A stretch of 64,000 nucleotides of DNA from Allorhizobium borbori (lineage in GTDB: Bacteria; Pseudomonadota; Alphaproteobacteria; Rhizobiales; Rhizobiaceae). Positions within the stretch are counted from its first letter, which is position 1. Each line of letters opens with the position of its first letter. Shown one piece after another: positions 1-8,219 of this stretch. The stretch is from contig NZ_JACIDU010000007.1 of assembly GCF_014196535.1 (NCBI RefSeq), positions 62,001 through 126,000 on the forward strand. The letters are read 5' to 3'. The notes under the pieces were generated by a model. It worked only from the letters and a program-made list of their open reading frames with translations, was not told where the DNA came from and did no database searches. The position numbers and the translations under genes were made by a program.

Positions 1-346
1 CGAACTGGCCGAGGCCGAAGGACTTAATCCCGACCGTGCGCGACTGGTGCTGATGCTGCTGATGGCGCTCGTCATCGCCATCGCCATGAAAGTGATTGGC
101 ATTCTGCTGATTACCTCGCTGCTTATCATTCCCGCGGCAACCGCGCGGCGCTACGCAACGACACCAGAGGCGATGGCGGTCTATGCGGCGCTCATCGGCG
201 CGGTCGCCGTCACCGGCGGGCTGTTCGGCTCGATGCGTTATGATACGCCGTCCGGGCCGTCCATTGTCGTTGCCGCGCTTATCCTGTTTCTTGCCAGCCT
301 GCTGCCCCTGCCGTTTGCGCGGGGCCGAAAAGGAGAGAGGTCATGA
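1..346 (+). CDS. znuB: Zinc ABC transporter permease ZnuB, C-terminal part
   Basis: The reading frame is open at the window edge (first full codon at base 2), so only the last ~115 codons are present. They encode hydrophobic helices typical of the ABC-3 permease family, including a segment around AMKVIGILLITSLLIIPAATA, cut here only by helix boundaries, which resembles the conserved core of ZnuB/MntB permeases. ZnuB forms the inner-membrane channel of the high-affinity zinc importer ZnuABC. Its stop overlaps the zur start by 4 bp (ATGA), so the two genes are translationally coupled. The zinc assignment rests on this zur neighbour; manganese or iron cannot be excluded from the fragment alone. 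Confidence 0.85.
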   Translation, partial: ELAEAEGLNPDRARLVLMLLMALVIAIAMKVIGILLITSLLIIPAATARRYATTPEAMAVYAALIGAVAVTGGLFGSMRYDTPSGPSIVVAALILFLASLLPLPFARGRKGERS

Positions 347-744
347 CTTCGACGCCGACACTCACCAAGAATCAGGATCTCGTTCTCGGCGTTCTCAAGC
401 GATCGGATGCGCCGCTCAGCGCTTATGTGATTCTCGACAAGCTGCGCGACAATGGTTTCCGTGCCCCGCTCCAGGTCTATCGTGCGTTGGACAAGCTTCT
501 GGAGAAGGGGTTGATCCACCGGCTGGAAAGCCTCAATGCTTTCGTGGCCTGTGCCCATTCCGGCGAAAGCTGCTGCAGTCACGGTACGGTGGCTTTTGCG
601 ATCTGCAATGCCTGCGGTCATGTTATGGAATTTCACGACCACACCGTCGACCATCGGCTGGCGGACTGGACGAAGGCGCGAGGCTTCAAGCCGGAAAAGA
701 CCACGATCGAAATCCGTGGTCTGTGCGCAAGCTGCGCGGCTTGA
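343..744 (+). CDS. zur: Fur-family zinc uptake regulator Zur
   Basis: This 133-residue protein has the Fur layout: a winged helix (about residues 10-65, with the motif YRALDKLLEKGLIHR) and a dimerisation/metal domain with CNAC (C88, C91) and CASC (C128, C131), the structural zinc pairs, plus a His-rich HDHTVDH segment. Fur-family proteins with this Cys pattern next to znu genes are Zur, which represses zinc uptake genes when zinc is bound. Overlap with znuB places it in the znu operon. Its own operator would lie upstream of the window. Confidence 0.92.
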   Translation: MTSTPTLTKNQDLVLGVLKRSDAPLSAYVILDKLRDNGFRAPLQVYRALDKLLEKGLIHRLESLNAFVACAHSGESCCSHGTVAFAICNACGHVMEFHDHTVDHRLADWTKARGFKPEKTTIEIRGLCASCAA

Positions 745-770
745 AAAAAGGGCCGCTTTTGGCGGCCCCT
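743..770 (-). terminator. Intrinsic terminator of the gamma-carbonic-anhydrase-like gene
   Basis: Read on the minus strand, GGGGCCGCC-AAAA-GCGGCCC is followed by six T residues. It lies between the convergent zur and hexapeptide-protein genes and may also slow transcription from zur. Confidence 0.75.
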
Positions 771-775
771 GATAC

Positions 776-1303
776 TCAGATTTCCTTGAGGTCGCGGGCG
801 AAGCGTTGCCAGTTGACGATATAGCGCAAGGCCGATTGGCGAAGGCCCTCGATGGCGTCGTCGTCCAGCGTGCGGATGGCCTTGGCGGGCGCGCCGACAA
901 TCAGCGAGTTATCCGGGAATTCCTTGCCCTCGGTGACCAGGGCATTGGCGCCCACGAGGCAGTTCCTGCCGATTTTCGCGCCGTTCAGAACCGTGGCCCC
1001 CATACCGATCAGCGAATTGTCGCCTATGGTGCAGCCGTGGATGATGGCCTTGTGGCCTATGGTGCAGCCCTTGCCGATCTTGACCGGCTTGCCGGGATCG
1101 GTGTGGATGACGGTACCTTCCTGAATATTGGTGCCGTCACCCAGTTCAATTGGCTCGTTATCGCCGCGCAGCACCGCGCCGAACCAGATGCCGACATCCT
1201 CGCCAATGATGACCTTGCCCATGACATGTGCGCCCGGCGCGACCCAGTAGCGGTCCGGCCCCGGCGTTTGCGGCGCGATGCCGCCCAGCGAATAGAGTGT
1301 CAT
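776..1303 (-). CDS. Gamma-carbonic anhydrase-like hexapeptide-repeat protein
   Basis: Left-handed beta-helix protein of about 175 residues made of hexapeptide repeats (IGEDVGIWFGAVLRGD, IGKGCTIGHKAII, IGDNSLIGMGATVL). Histidines in EGTVIHTD, IGHKAIIHG match the trimeric zinc site of gamma-carbonic anhydrase/YrdA/PaaY proteins. Carbonic anhydrase activity is not assured, because many members are of unknown function. I choose the ATG at 1303, 5 nt after GGAGGA, over an upstream in-frame GTG at 1321. It follows the FAH-family gene by 27 nt on the same strand, so the two are probably co-transcribed. Confidence 0.85.
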   Translation of the reverse strand: MTLYSLGGIAPQTPGPDRYWVAPGAHVMGKVIIGEDVGIWFGAVLRGDNEPIELGDGTNIQEGTVIHTDPGKPVKIGKGCTIGHKAIIHGCTIGDNSLIGMGATVLNGAKIGRNCLVGANALVTEGKEFPDNSLIVGAPAKAIRTLDDDAIEGLRQSALRYIVNWQRFARDLKEI

Positions 1304-1330
1304 TTCTTCCTCCCGTTGCACGTCACGCGG

Positions 1331-2023
1331 TCAGACGATGGTGACCGACAGCGTGCCGATGCCTTCGATACCGCATTCAACCCTGTCGCCCTTTTCCACG
1401 GCGCTGACGCCGGCCGGCGTTCCCGTAAAGATGACATCTCCCGGTGCGAGCGTGAAGAGCTTCGAAAGTTCGGCGATGATCTCCGGTGCCTTCCAGATCA
1501 TCTGATCGAGATTGCCGGACTGCCGGGTTTCGCCGTTCACCTTGAGCCAGATGGCTCCGGATGACGGGTGGCCGAGCTTTTCGGCGGAAACGAGCGGTGA
1601 GACGGGTGCGGAGAATTCGAAGGCTTTGGCGGCCTCCCAGGGGCGGCCCGCCTTCTTGGCGACAGCCTGCAGATCGCGGCGGGTGAAATCGATGCCGATG
1701 CCGTAGCCCCAGACGTGATCGAGTGCTGTTTCGACGGGGATGTTCGCGCCACCTTCCTTCAGCACCATCACGCATTCGACCTCGTGGTGAACGTCGCTGC
1801 TGAGCGGCGGATAGGGCACTTCGCCGCTGGAAAGCAGGTTGTCCGGGTTTTTCTGAAAGAAGAAGGGCGGGTTGCGCGTGGGGTCGCCACCCATTTCGAT
1901 GGCGTGGTCGGCGTAGTTCTGGCCAACGCAATAAACGCGGCGAACGGGGAAGGTTCCGGTTTCGCCGGCAATCGGCAGAACGACAGGCTGCGGGGCGGGA
2001 ATAACGGTTTCTGCGATGCTCAT
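1331..2023 (-). CDS. Fumarylacetoacetate hydrolase family protein
   Basis: 230 residues with the FAH fold core: VGQNYADHAIEMG near the N-terminus, the metal-binding acidic motif HHEVECVMVLKEGG, the segment GYGIGIDFTRRDLQ, and the C-terminal GDVIFTGTPAGV typical of acylpyruvate hydrolases and 2-hydroxyhepta-2,4-diene-1,7-dioate isomerases. Short single-domain members like this often cleave acylpyruvates or decarboxylate oxaloacetate with Mg/Mn. The exact substrate is not decidable from sequence. It is the first gene of a probable two-gene unit with the hexapeptide protein. Confidence 0.88.
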   Translation of the reverse strand: MSIAETVIPAPQPVVLPIAGETGTFPVRRVYCVGQNYADHAIEMGGDPTRNPPFFFQKNPDNLLSSGEVPYPPLSSDVHHEVECVMVLKEGGANIPVETALDHVWGYGIGIDFTRRDLQAVAKKAGRPWEAAKAFEFSAPVSPLVSAEKLGHPSSGAIWLKVNGETRQSGNLDQMIWKAPEIIAELSKLFTLAPGDVIFTGTPAGVSAVEKGDRVECGIEGIGTLSVTIV

Positions 2024-2141
2024 CGAATCCTCTCCAGAATGGTTGCGTGGACAATAAAGCGTTTCGGCCCGCGGAGGATAGAGGGAAGTCGCGACATCAG
2101 GGCATTGCGTTTTGTCCGTATCGGCGTGTCGGATGTCGAAT

Positions 2142-2173
2142 AAAAAGGCCGCCCGCTTGGAGAAGCGGGCGGC
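2142..2173 (-). terminator. Intrinsic terminator after the SH3 repeat protein
   Basis: On the minus strand GCCGCCCGCTT-CTCC-AAGCGGGCGGC is followed by CTTTTT. It sits directly downstream of the stop of the minus-strand gene at 2193. Confidence 0.85.
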
Positions 2174-2192
2174 TGTTCATCAATGATGTGCC

Positions 2193-3143
2193 TTAGCGTG
2201 CCGGCGGGCAGGGTTCGCCCGGTGCGCATGCGGGACGACGATCTGGCCGCTGCTGGTCCGGACGGGGGCGATCCGGACGAACCTGATCTGGCCGGGGACG
2301 GTCGGGGCGCGGGCGCGCGTCGTTATTATCCCAACCGGAGCCCGGCCGTTCCGGGCGACCCTGATCGGGACGCGGGCGGTCAGGGCGGGGGCGATCATTG
2401 TCGACCCAACCGGGTTGCGGGCGAACCGGACGTCCACCATTATCCCAGCCGGGCTGCGGACGGTCGGGACGCGGACGATCCGGGCGACCACCGTTGTCCC
2501 AGCCGGGTTGTTGCGGACGATCCGGGCGACCACCGTTGTCCCAGCCGGGTTGTTGCGGACGATCCGGGCGACCACCGTTGTCCCAGCCGGGTTGCGGACG
2601 GTCCGGACGGCCACCGTTGTCCCAACCGGGCTGCGGACGAACCGGACGGGGGCGGTCGTTGTCGATCCAGCCCGGTTGCGGGCGGTAACCGCCGCCGGGT
2701 ACAGGACGCGGATCATTCCAGGAGGGCGGCGGCGGCCGGCGCGGCGGTTCACGGCGCCAGACGTCGCGCTCGCGATAGAACTCGCGCTGGCGATAGTTCC
2801 GGCCCCAGTAATCGTCGATATCGAAGGTAATGATCGGGATACCGAGGCCCTGATAATAGTTGCGCTCGACGTAAACACGGTTGTTATTGTAGATCGCCTG
2901 GATATAGCGGCCCGACACCCATCCGCGGCCGCCCGCGAAGGAAACGTCGCACCAACTATCGTAGGACAGGCAGCCATAAATCTGCAGTCGCGCGCCGACC
3001 GGAATGACGACGACCGCCGGGTAGGCGGTGCTCGGACCGGAGCGCATGTTGACGTTGGCCGTGGCAAAGCCCGACGCGGCTTGCGCCAGTGCTGGCAGGG
3101 CCAGGAATGCGGTCAATGCCGCCGCCAGAAATCTGAATCTCAT
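2193..3143 (-). CDS. Secreted SH3-domain protein with Pro/Arg-rich tandem repeats
   Basis: The 316-residue product begins with a signal peptide (MRFRFLAAALTAFLALPALAQA). A bacterial SH3 domain follows, about residues 24-90, with the typical NMRSGPSTAYPAVVVIP and GWVSGRYIQA. The C-terminal half is low-complexity: repeats of the type PGWDNGGRPDRPQ, then shorter RPRPDQ-type repeats, ending in CAPGEPCPPAR. It is periplasmic or exported; SH3b domains in such proteins usually bind peptidoglycan or other envelope polymers (inference). The start at 3143 is chosen because of the signal peptide and the GGGAG 8 nt upstream. Repeat number probably varies between strains. Confidence 0.85.
   Translation of the reverse strand: MRFRFLAAALTAFLALPALAQAASGFATANVNMRSGPSTAYPAVVVIPVGARLQIYGCLSYDSWCDVSFAGGRGWVSGRYIQAIYNNNRVYVERNYYQGLGIPIITFDIDDYWGRNYRQREFYRERDVWRREPPRRPPPPSWNDPRPVPGGGYRPQPGWIDNDRPRPVRPQPGWDNGGRPDRPQPGWDNGGRPDRPQQPGWDNGGRPDRPQQPGWDNGGRPDRPRPDRPQPGWDNGGRPVRPQPGWVDNDRPRPDRPRPDQGRPERPGSGWDNNDARPRPDRPRPDQVRPDRPRPDQQRPDRRPACAPGEPCPPAR
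2471..2640. repeat. In-frame 39/42-bp tandem repeat array
   Basis: A 42-bp unit starts at 2471, 2513 and 2555, followed by 39-bp variants from 2594. The first three copies are almost identical at DNA level. They encode the W-D-N-G-G-R-P-D-R-P repeat of the SH3 protein on the minus strand, in multiples of three, so copy-number change keeps the frame. Confidence 0.9.
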
Positions 3144-3339
3144 CAAGCTACTCCCGAAGAGTGTGTGACCCGCCGCATCCGCAGCGTTCACCGGTTCCAT
3201 CAGCAAAGCGAAGGTCAGGTCGATCTGGGGAAACAGGTATGTTCCCGCCTGCGATATGGCGCTCCGTCTCGACGCACATATACGCCCCGGAGGCTGAGCG
3301 GCACATGAACAAAAAGCCGCAGGAACAAGAAAATAACGC

Positions 3340-3915
3340 TCAGGCGGCGAGGCGTTGCTCGTAGCGGCTTTCGATATGCGTGCGGTAATACCGCATCGGT
3401 TCCGGGGTCTGAAGCAGTCCGGTCACGGCGCCCTGATCGACGCCGGCGAACAGACGCTCCTTCCCATCGGTAAAGCGCAGTCGAAGCAGGCCATCGGCTG
3501 GATCGAAGAAGACGGCACTGATGCCGGGTGACGTGTGGGCGATGATCCTGCGGGCATCGCGGTGACGGCGCGCGTTGAGAATGAACCAGATCTGACGGCA
3601 GAGAAGCGCAAGCGCGATACCCGCCAGCGCGCCGGATGCTTTCACGACTGCATCCTCGATCTCGGCATGGCGGGAGGCGGAAAGAAGCTGCATGATCTCA
3701 AGGCCGCAGGCGATGCCGGTCGTGCCGAGCGCGACGAGGCGCCAGCGTCGCGGGTAGGCGGCGGTAAAAAGGCCGCTCAGGATCGCAAAAGCCAGTGCAC
3801 GATCCTCATTGACGCCGAAGATGTCGTCCGGCCGCCACTCAATCGGACTGACGGTAACGAAAGCGATGGCCGAAAGCACGACACAGGCGCCGATGAAGGA
3901 GATGACTTTTCTCAT
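3340..3915 (-). CDS. VanZ-like membrane protein with C-terminal KTSC-like domain
   Basis: 191 residues. The N-terminal 113 contain about four membrane helices and the VanZ signature E-x2-Q-x4-SRHAEIEDAV, in which an acidic helix faces DAVVKASGALAG. Residues 132-189 match the short KTSC domain pattern: FFDPADGLLRLRFTDG, then GVD, LL, and RYYRTHIESRYEQR. KTSC domains occur at the end of some lysyl-tRNA synthetases or alone, function unknown. VanZ proteins are linked to glycopeptide resistance in Gram-positives, but the role in alphaproteobacteria is not established. The two-domain assignment is my reading and should be confirmed by a profile search. Confidence 0.8.
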   Translation of the reverse strand: MRKVISFIGACVVLSAIAFVTVSPIEWRPDDIFGVNEDRALAFAILSGLFTAAYPRRWRLVALGTTGIACGLEIMQLLSASRHAEIEDAVVKASGALAGIALALLCRQIWFILNARRHRDARRIIAHTSPGISAVFFDPADGLLRLRFTDGKERLFAGVDQGAVTGLLQTPEPMRYYRTHIESRYEQRLAA

Positions 3916-4354
3916 GCATCATTGTCTATGCCGAACCCGTTAATGGTTGATGTGTGTCGCAGCGGTTCTACCGAAGGAAACGCGCGAAAAGAGCAAGCGC
4001 AAGCAGCGAGATTGCAACTTTTGCGAAGCGCAGTCTCCGCGTGCGGGCCCCGGACCAGTCGTAAGCCATAGGAAATTTCCTCCGTGTTTTCCTGCACTGT
4101 AATCGCTGGTGCTTTCCCGAAACATGTCAAATGCTGCGCATGAAGGGTTGTTGGAAGTGTTTGCGCGCCTGATGGTTGTGTGACGCATTTTTGGCCCACG
4201 CTGGCTGGATGGTGAGGTCGGTCACGGCAATTAACCTCATAGGTTGAATGTATACGTTTAACATTTGTAAATTGCTTTAGGCTAGCATTAATAAAACATG
4301 AAGTGAATTGATGATCCATGAGCGGGTTAAAGAGTCTAGTTTCCTGAGGCAGCT
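3916..4354. other. Intergenic region between vanZ-like gene and chemoreceptor
   Basis: 439 bp between divergent genes. The half next to the chemoreceptor is AT-rich and probably holds its promoter. Short ORFs here have no SD and no recognisable composition. I see no RNA gene. Confidence 0.5.
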
Positions 4355-6307
4355 ATGAAAAATCTTCCTATCGTCGGAAAATTTCTGACGGTTTTCGCTC
4401 TGTTTGGTGTCTTTGCACTGGGGATTGCTGCGTATTCGTCGAATAGTATCATGTCGATCGACAGCGCCTATTCCGATCTCATTACGCACGAAAGCGCTGC
4501 GGCACTATCTTTGGCCCGTGCCAATCGCACGCTTCAAAACGGGCGGGCGGGCATCGCCGATCTGATGATTTCCTTCACCGATGAGGCCAATAAGGCCGCG
4601 GTCGCCGAGGTTGCCGCAAGCCGGACGGAATTTGTCGAGCAGATGGATGAAGCCATCCGTACCCTGCCATCCAATGCCAGTCTGACGGCCCTGAAAGCAA
4701 GCGGACTGGCGATTTACGATGTGACCTGCACGAATGCCATCGCGCTCGGGAAGAGCTCCGTTACCCAGGATGACAACAAGGCTGCACAACGCGCCTTCCT
4801 GGATGAGTGCAAGCCGGGCTTTGCGGCGATCGGGCCGCAGTTCGTTACGGTTACGAACGACGTCGCGCATGGCGCTATCGTCCGCAGCGATGAACTGACG
4901 GGCGATAGCACTACGACTGCGCGCACGACCGTTGCGGCAGTCATTATCGGCTTCCTCATCATTGCCGGCATCGGCTTTGTCGCTGTCCGCAAGTGGGTGG
5001 TGACGCCCGTGCGTGCGTTGGCAACGACCATGACCACTCTGGCCGAAGGCAACCTGACGGCTTCTGTCGATGGCACGGATCGTCGCGACGAGGTGGGTGG
5101 CATGGCGCGCGCCGTGCAGGTGTTCAAGGACAATGGTCTCAAGGCCCGTACGCTTGAGGCCGAGGCGGATCGGACCCGCAATGCCAGCGAGGCAGAGCGC
5201 GAACGTGTCGCTGCGTCCGATCGCCAGCGTGCCGCCGAAATGACCCAGGCAACACAGAGCCTGGCGGATGGTCTGCGCAGGCTTTCCGCCGGTGATCTGA
5301 CGGTTCATCTCGATCAAGCCTTCGCCGTGGATTTCGAGGGACTTCGCGCCGATTTCAATGCTGCGGTCGCACAATTGCGTGAAACTCTGTCGGCCGTGTC
5401 CCATGCGGTGGGCGCCATCGATGGCGGTTCGCGTGAGTTGAGCGAAAGTGCGAGCGATCTTTCCCGCCGCACCGAGCAGCAGGCGGCCTCTCTTGAAGAA
5501 ACAGCCGCTGCCCTCGATGAGATCACCGCGAACGTCTCGAACTCCGCCAAGCGCACGGAAGAAGCGCGGACAGTGGCGATTGCCGCAAATGAGTCAGCAC
5601 AGCAATCCGGACGGGTTGTTGCCGATGCCGTCGATGCCATGGAGCGGATCGAGTCATCTTCCAGCCAGATCTCCAACATCATCGGTGTGATCGATGAGAT
5701 CGCCTTCCAGACCAATCTGCTGGCGCTGAATGCCGGTGTGGAGGCTGCTCGTGCCGGCGAGGCGGGCAAGGGCTTTGCCGTTGTTGCGCAGGAAGTGCGG
5801 GAACTTGCCCAGCGTTCCGCCAACGCCGCTAAGGAAATCAAGGGGCTGATCCGCCATTCGGCCGGTGAGGTCGAGGGGGGCGTCAGGCATGTGAAGGCCA
5901 CCGGTGAGGCGCTCAAGGTCATCGAAAGCCATATTGTGTCGATCAATTCGCAACTCGATGCGATTTCCACGTCTGCGCGCGAACAATCCGTTGGTCTGGC
6001 CGAAGTCAATACGGCGGTGAACCAGATGGATCAGGTGACGCAGCAGAATGCGGCCATGGTGGAGGAAGCGACGGCCGCCAGTAGCTCGCTCGCCACCGAA
6101 GCGGACCGCCTGCGCCAACTCATTCATCGCTTCCAGCTCGGTCAGGGTGGCGTTGCCACCACCCGGGCCCGCCCGACGGTTGCCCCGGCAGCCGCAACAT
6201 CCCAGCCGGCAGCATCGCCTGCTCGCCGCATGATGAACAAGGTCGCTTCGGCCTTTGGTGGTGGTGCTACCGCTGCCGCGAGCGTGGAGAGCTGGGAGGA
6301 ATTCTGA
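4355..6307 (+). CDS. Methyl-accepting chemotaxis protein with CheR/CheB tether
   Basis: 650 residues. TM1 is about residues 8-28, followed by a periplasmic four-helix-type ligand domain to about 185. TM2 is about 190-211, then a HAMP domain, then a second HAMP-like segment near 300-350. The long cytoplasmic coiled coil contains the conserved hairpin tip IIGVIDEIAFQTNLLALNAGVEAARAGE (quoted here as the family hallmark, about residues 448-475). It ends in ESWEEF, the xWxxF-type pentapeptide that recruits CheR/CheB. The ligand is unknown. GAGG lies 8 nt before the ATG, and a strong terminator follows, so it is a single-gene unit away from the main che cluster. Confidence 0.93.
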   Translation: MKNLPIVGKFLTVFALFGVFALGIAAYSSNSIMSIDSAYSDLITHESAAALSLARANRTLQNGRAGIADLMISFTDEANKAAVAEVAASRTEFVEQMDEAIRTLPSNASLTALKASGLAIYDVTCTNAIALGKSSVTQDDNKAAQRAFLDECKPGFAAIGPQFVTVTNDVAHGAIVRSDELTGDSTTTARTTVAAVIIGFLIIAGIGFVAVRKWVVTPVRALATTMTTLAEGNLTASVDGTDRRDEVGGMARAVQVFKDNGLKARTLEAEADRTRNASEAERERVAASDRQRAAEMTQATQSLADGLRRLSAGDLTVHLDQAFAVDFEGLRADFNAAVAQLRETLSAVSHAVGAIDGGSRELSESASDLSRRTEQQAASLEETAAALDEITANVSNSAKRTEEARTVAIAANESAQQSGRVVADAVDAMERIESSSSQISNIIGVIDEIAFQTNLLALNAGVEAARAGEAGKGFAVVAQEVRELAQRSANAAKEIKGLIRHSAGEVEGGVRHVKATGEALKVIESHIVSINSQLDAISTSAREQSVGLAEVNTAVNQMDQVTQQNAAMVEEATAASSSLATEADRLRQLIHRFQLGQGGVATTRARPTVAPAAATSQPAASPARRMMNKVASAFGGGATAAASVESWEEF

Positions 6308-6342
6308 TCCCCTCGATGGATCCATCCTCGCAAATCCTTGGG

Positions 6343-6374
6343 AACGGGAGGCGAAAGCCTCCCGTTTTCTTTTG
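6343..6374 (+). terminator. Intrinsic terminator after chemoreceptor
   Basis: ACGGGAGGC-GAAA-GCCTCCCGT stem with a GNRA-type loop followed by TTTCTTTT. Confidence 0.9.
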
Positions 6375-6494
6375 CCCGGTAAACCGTGAGGCTCTATGAG
6401 GGGAGCGTAATTTGCGAGAACCGACTTCAGCGATCGTCGCGCTGTACCGGAATCGCAGGATCGAGCGCAACGAGGCAAGACAGGACCGATACGC

Positions 6495-7520
6495 GTGACC
6501 CCAGACGCCCAGAACGCCCGCGTGCCGGGTGCAAACCGCTACTTCCCCAAGCCGGTCTTCGCTGTCGCGCCGATGATCGATTGGACGGATCGGCATTGTC
6601 GTTTTCTGCATCGGCAGATGACGAAGAGGGCGCTGCTGTTCACGGAAATGGTGGTGGCCGATGCGATCATTCACGGCCCGCGGGACCGGCTGTTGGGTCA
6701 TCATGCGACGGAACAGCCCGTGGCGCTGCAATTGGGTGGTTCTGATCCGGTCAAGCTGAAGCAGGCCGTACTGATCGCCAACGATTATGGTTATGACGAA
6801 ATCAACCTGAATGTCGGCTGCCCGTCCGACCGGGTGCAATCCGGCACATTCGGTGCCTGCCTGATGAAGACGCCCGATGTGGTGGCCGATTGCGTGGCCG
6901 CGATGAAGTCTGTTGCCACCGTGCCGGTCACGGTAAAATGCCGTATCGGGGTCGATGATCAGAATCCGCAGGCGGTGTTACCGGCTTTTCTTGAGAAAAT
7001 GATTCAAGTGGATGTGGATGCCGTGTGGGTGCATGCCCGCAAGGCCTGGCTGCAAGGGCTTTCGCCCAAGGAAAATCGTGAAATTCCGCCGCTCGACTAT
7101 GATCTCGTCTATGCCATGAAGCGGCAATTCCCGAATCTCTTCATGGGGATAAACGGTGGAATTGAGGATTTGAATCGGGGGCTTCAGCATTTGATTCACA
7201 TGGATGGGATCATGCTGGGTAGAGCGGCCTATCACCATGCTGCCATGCTGGCCGGCGTCGATCATCTGATCTATGGCGAGGCGGAAAGGCGCGTGGACTG
7301 GAATGGCGTGCGCGATGCCATGATGGATTATACGGCCGCGCATATTGCCCAGGGCGGCAAGCTTTCCAACGTGACGCGACATATGGTGGGGCTGTTTTCC
7401 GGTATCAATGGCGCGCGGCGCTTCCGGCAGATCCTCTCCACCGACGCGACGAAGCCGGGGGCGGGGCCCGAGGTGATCGCGGCGGCTTTCGCCGAGGTCG
7501 ATCCAGGTGTCGAGGGGTGA
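6495..7520 (+). CDS. dusA: tRNA-dihydrouridine synthase A
   Basis: 341 residues, the usual DusA length. It shows the FMN-binding TIM-barrel features VFAVAPMIDWTDRHCR near the N-terminus, INLNVGCPSDRVQSG, and the catalytic cysteine C122 in GTFGACLM. Later come MGINGGIEDL and GIMLGRAAYHHA for phosphate binding. It reduces U20/U20a in the tRNA D-loop with NADPH. The DusA subclass is recognised from the RYFPKPVFAVAPM opening and the C-terminal VTRHMVGLFSGINGARRFRQILS-type region. The GTG at 6495 is the first plausible in-frame start, since no ATG lies between it and the conserved domain. Confidence 0.94.
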   Translation: MTPDAQNARVPGANRYFPKPVFAVAPMIDWTDRHCRFLHRQMTKRALLFTEMVVADAIIHGPRDRLLGHHATEQPVALQLGGSDPVKLKQAVLIANDYGYDEINLNVGCPSDRVQSGTFGACLMKTPDVVADCVAAMKSVATVPVTVKCRIGVDDQNPQAVLPAFLEKMIQVDVDAVWVHARKAWLQGLSPKENREIPPLDYDLVYAMKRQFPNLFMGINGGIEDLNRGLQHLIHMDGIMLGRAAYHHAAMLAGVDHLIYGEAERRVDWNGVRDAMMDYTAAHIAQGGKLSNVTRHMVGLFSGINGARRFRQILSTDATKPGAGPEVIAAAFAEVDPGVEG

Positions 7521-7533
7521 TGCAGGCCCAAAA

Positions 7534-7562
7534 GAAAACGGCGCCTTGAGGGGCGCCGTTTC
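7534..7562. terminator. Bidirectional terminator between dusA and csp
   Basis: AAACGGCGCC-TTGAG-GGCGCCGTTT is a symmetric stem with A and T flanks on both strands, placed between convergent genes. Confidence 0.85.
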
Positions 7563-7585
7563 CATGAATTTCTGACAACCGCAGC

Positions 7586-7798
7586 TTATGCAGCGCGGAT
7601 GTTCACAGCCTTCGGGCCCTTGCCCATGCGATCCGGCTCGGTGTCGAAGGAGACCTTCTGGCCTTCCTTGAGCGACTGGAGACCAGCAGCCTGCAGAGCG
7701 GAGATGTGAACGAAGACGTCCTTCGCGCCGCCATCCGGCGTGATGAAGCCGAAGCCCTTGTCCTGGTTGAAAAACTTAACGGTGCCGGTAACGGCCAT
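7586..7798 (-). CDS. cspA: Cold-shock domain protein, CspA family
   Basis: A 70-residue single cold-shock domain with RNP1-like KGFGFI and RNP2-like VFVHIS motifs, starting [11 protein letters not shown] and ending KAVNIRAA. Such proteins bind single-stranded RNA/DNA and act as RNA chaperones in cold or stationary phase. The ATG at 7798 is chosen because it matches the family start; AAAGGA lies 8 nt upstream, while an in-frame start at 7825 would add nine non-conserved residues. A hairpin sits in the leader (7832-7854). Which of the several rhizobial csp paralogues this is cannot be said. Confidence 0.93.
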   Translation of the reverse strand: MAVTGTVKFFNQDKGFGFITPDGGAKDVFVHISALQAAGLQSLKEGQKVSFDTEPDRMGKGPKAVNIRAA

Positions 7799-8219
7799 GG
7801 GAGTATCCTTTCCCCGGTAAAACAATGCTTTGCCATCGGGAAGCCCCGATTGGCACGGTTAGACCCTGCGCAGCACGCGCCAGGCCGTCGAGAAGTCACG
7901 TAACGGGGAAAGAACAACAGTTGCCGGGGATTGTGGCCCCCCGCTGCGCCAACCGATTTTCGATGAGGCGCGCCATCCGTCCAGTCTCCGGGATGTAAGT
8001 ACCCGAACGGCGTTGATCCTACAGCAAATGATGAGGAAGGCAAGACGCTGAAATCGAGCCTGGAAGCGAGAATAGGGTGGAAAACCCGACTTCATCACAA
8101 TTTCGACCGGTCTGCGCCGCAAAGTCGGGTTCTATGCGGATCGTGGATAAGATTTCCGGTGCTTGAAGCTGGCGCAGCGAGCCGATACGAGTGAGACGTG
8201 AACGAGAAGGGCAAGCAGC
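7799..8219. other. Divergent regulatory region csp / DnaJ-domain gene
   Basis: 421 bp without a convincing gene. It holds the csp leader hairpin (7832-7854, GCCATCGGG-AAGC-CCCGATTGGC with one bulge) and a perfect 10-bp inverted repeat AACCCGACTT (8083-8092) / AAGTCGGGTT (8122-8131). Short ORFs inside have no SD or recognisable composition. Confidence 0.55.

Noticed and set aside
3912-4319. Minus-strand ORF between vanZ-like and chemoreceptor genes
   Set aside because: No SD, Cys/His/Arg-rich composition without pattern, crosses an AT-rich promoter zone.
5314-6009. Antisense ORFs in both chemoreceptors (also 14041-15033)
   Set aside because: Ser/Ala/Thr-rich shadow frames created by the chemoreceptor coiled-coil codons.
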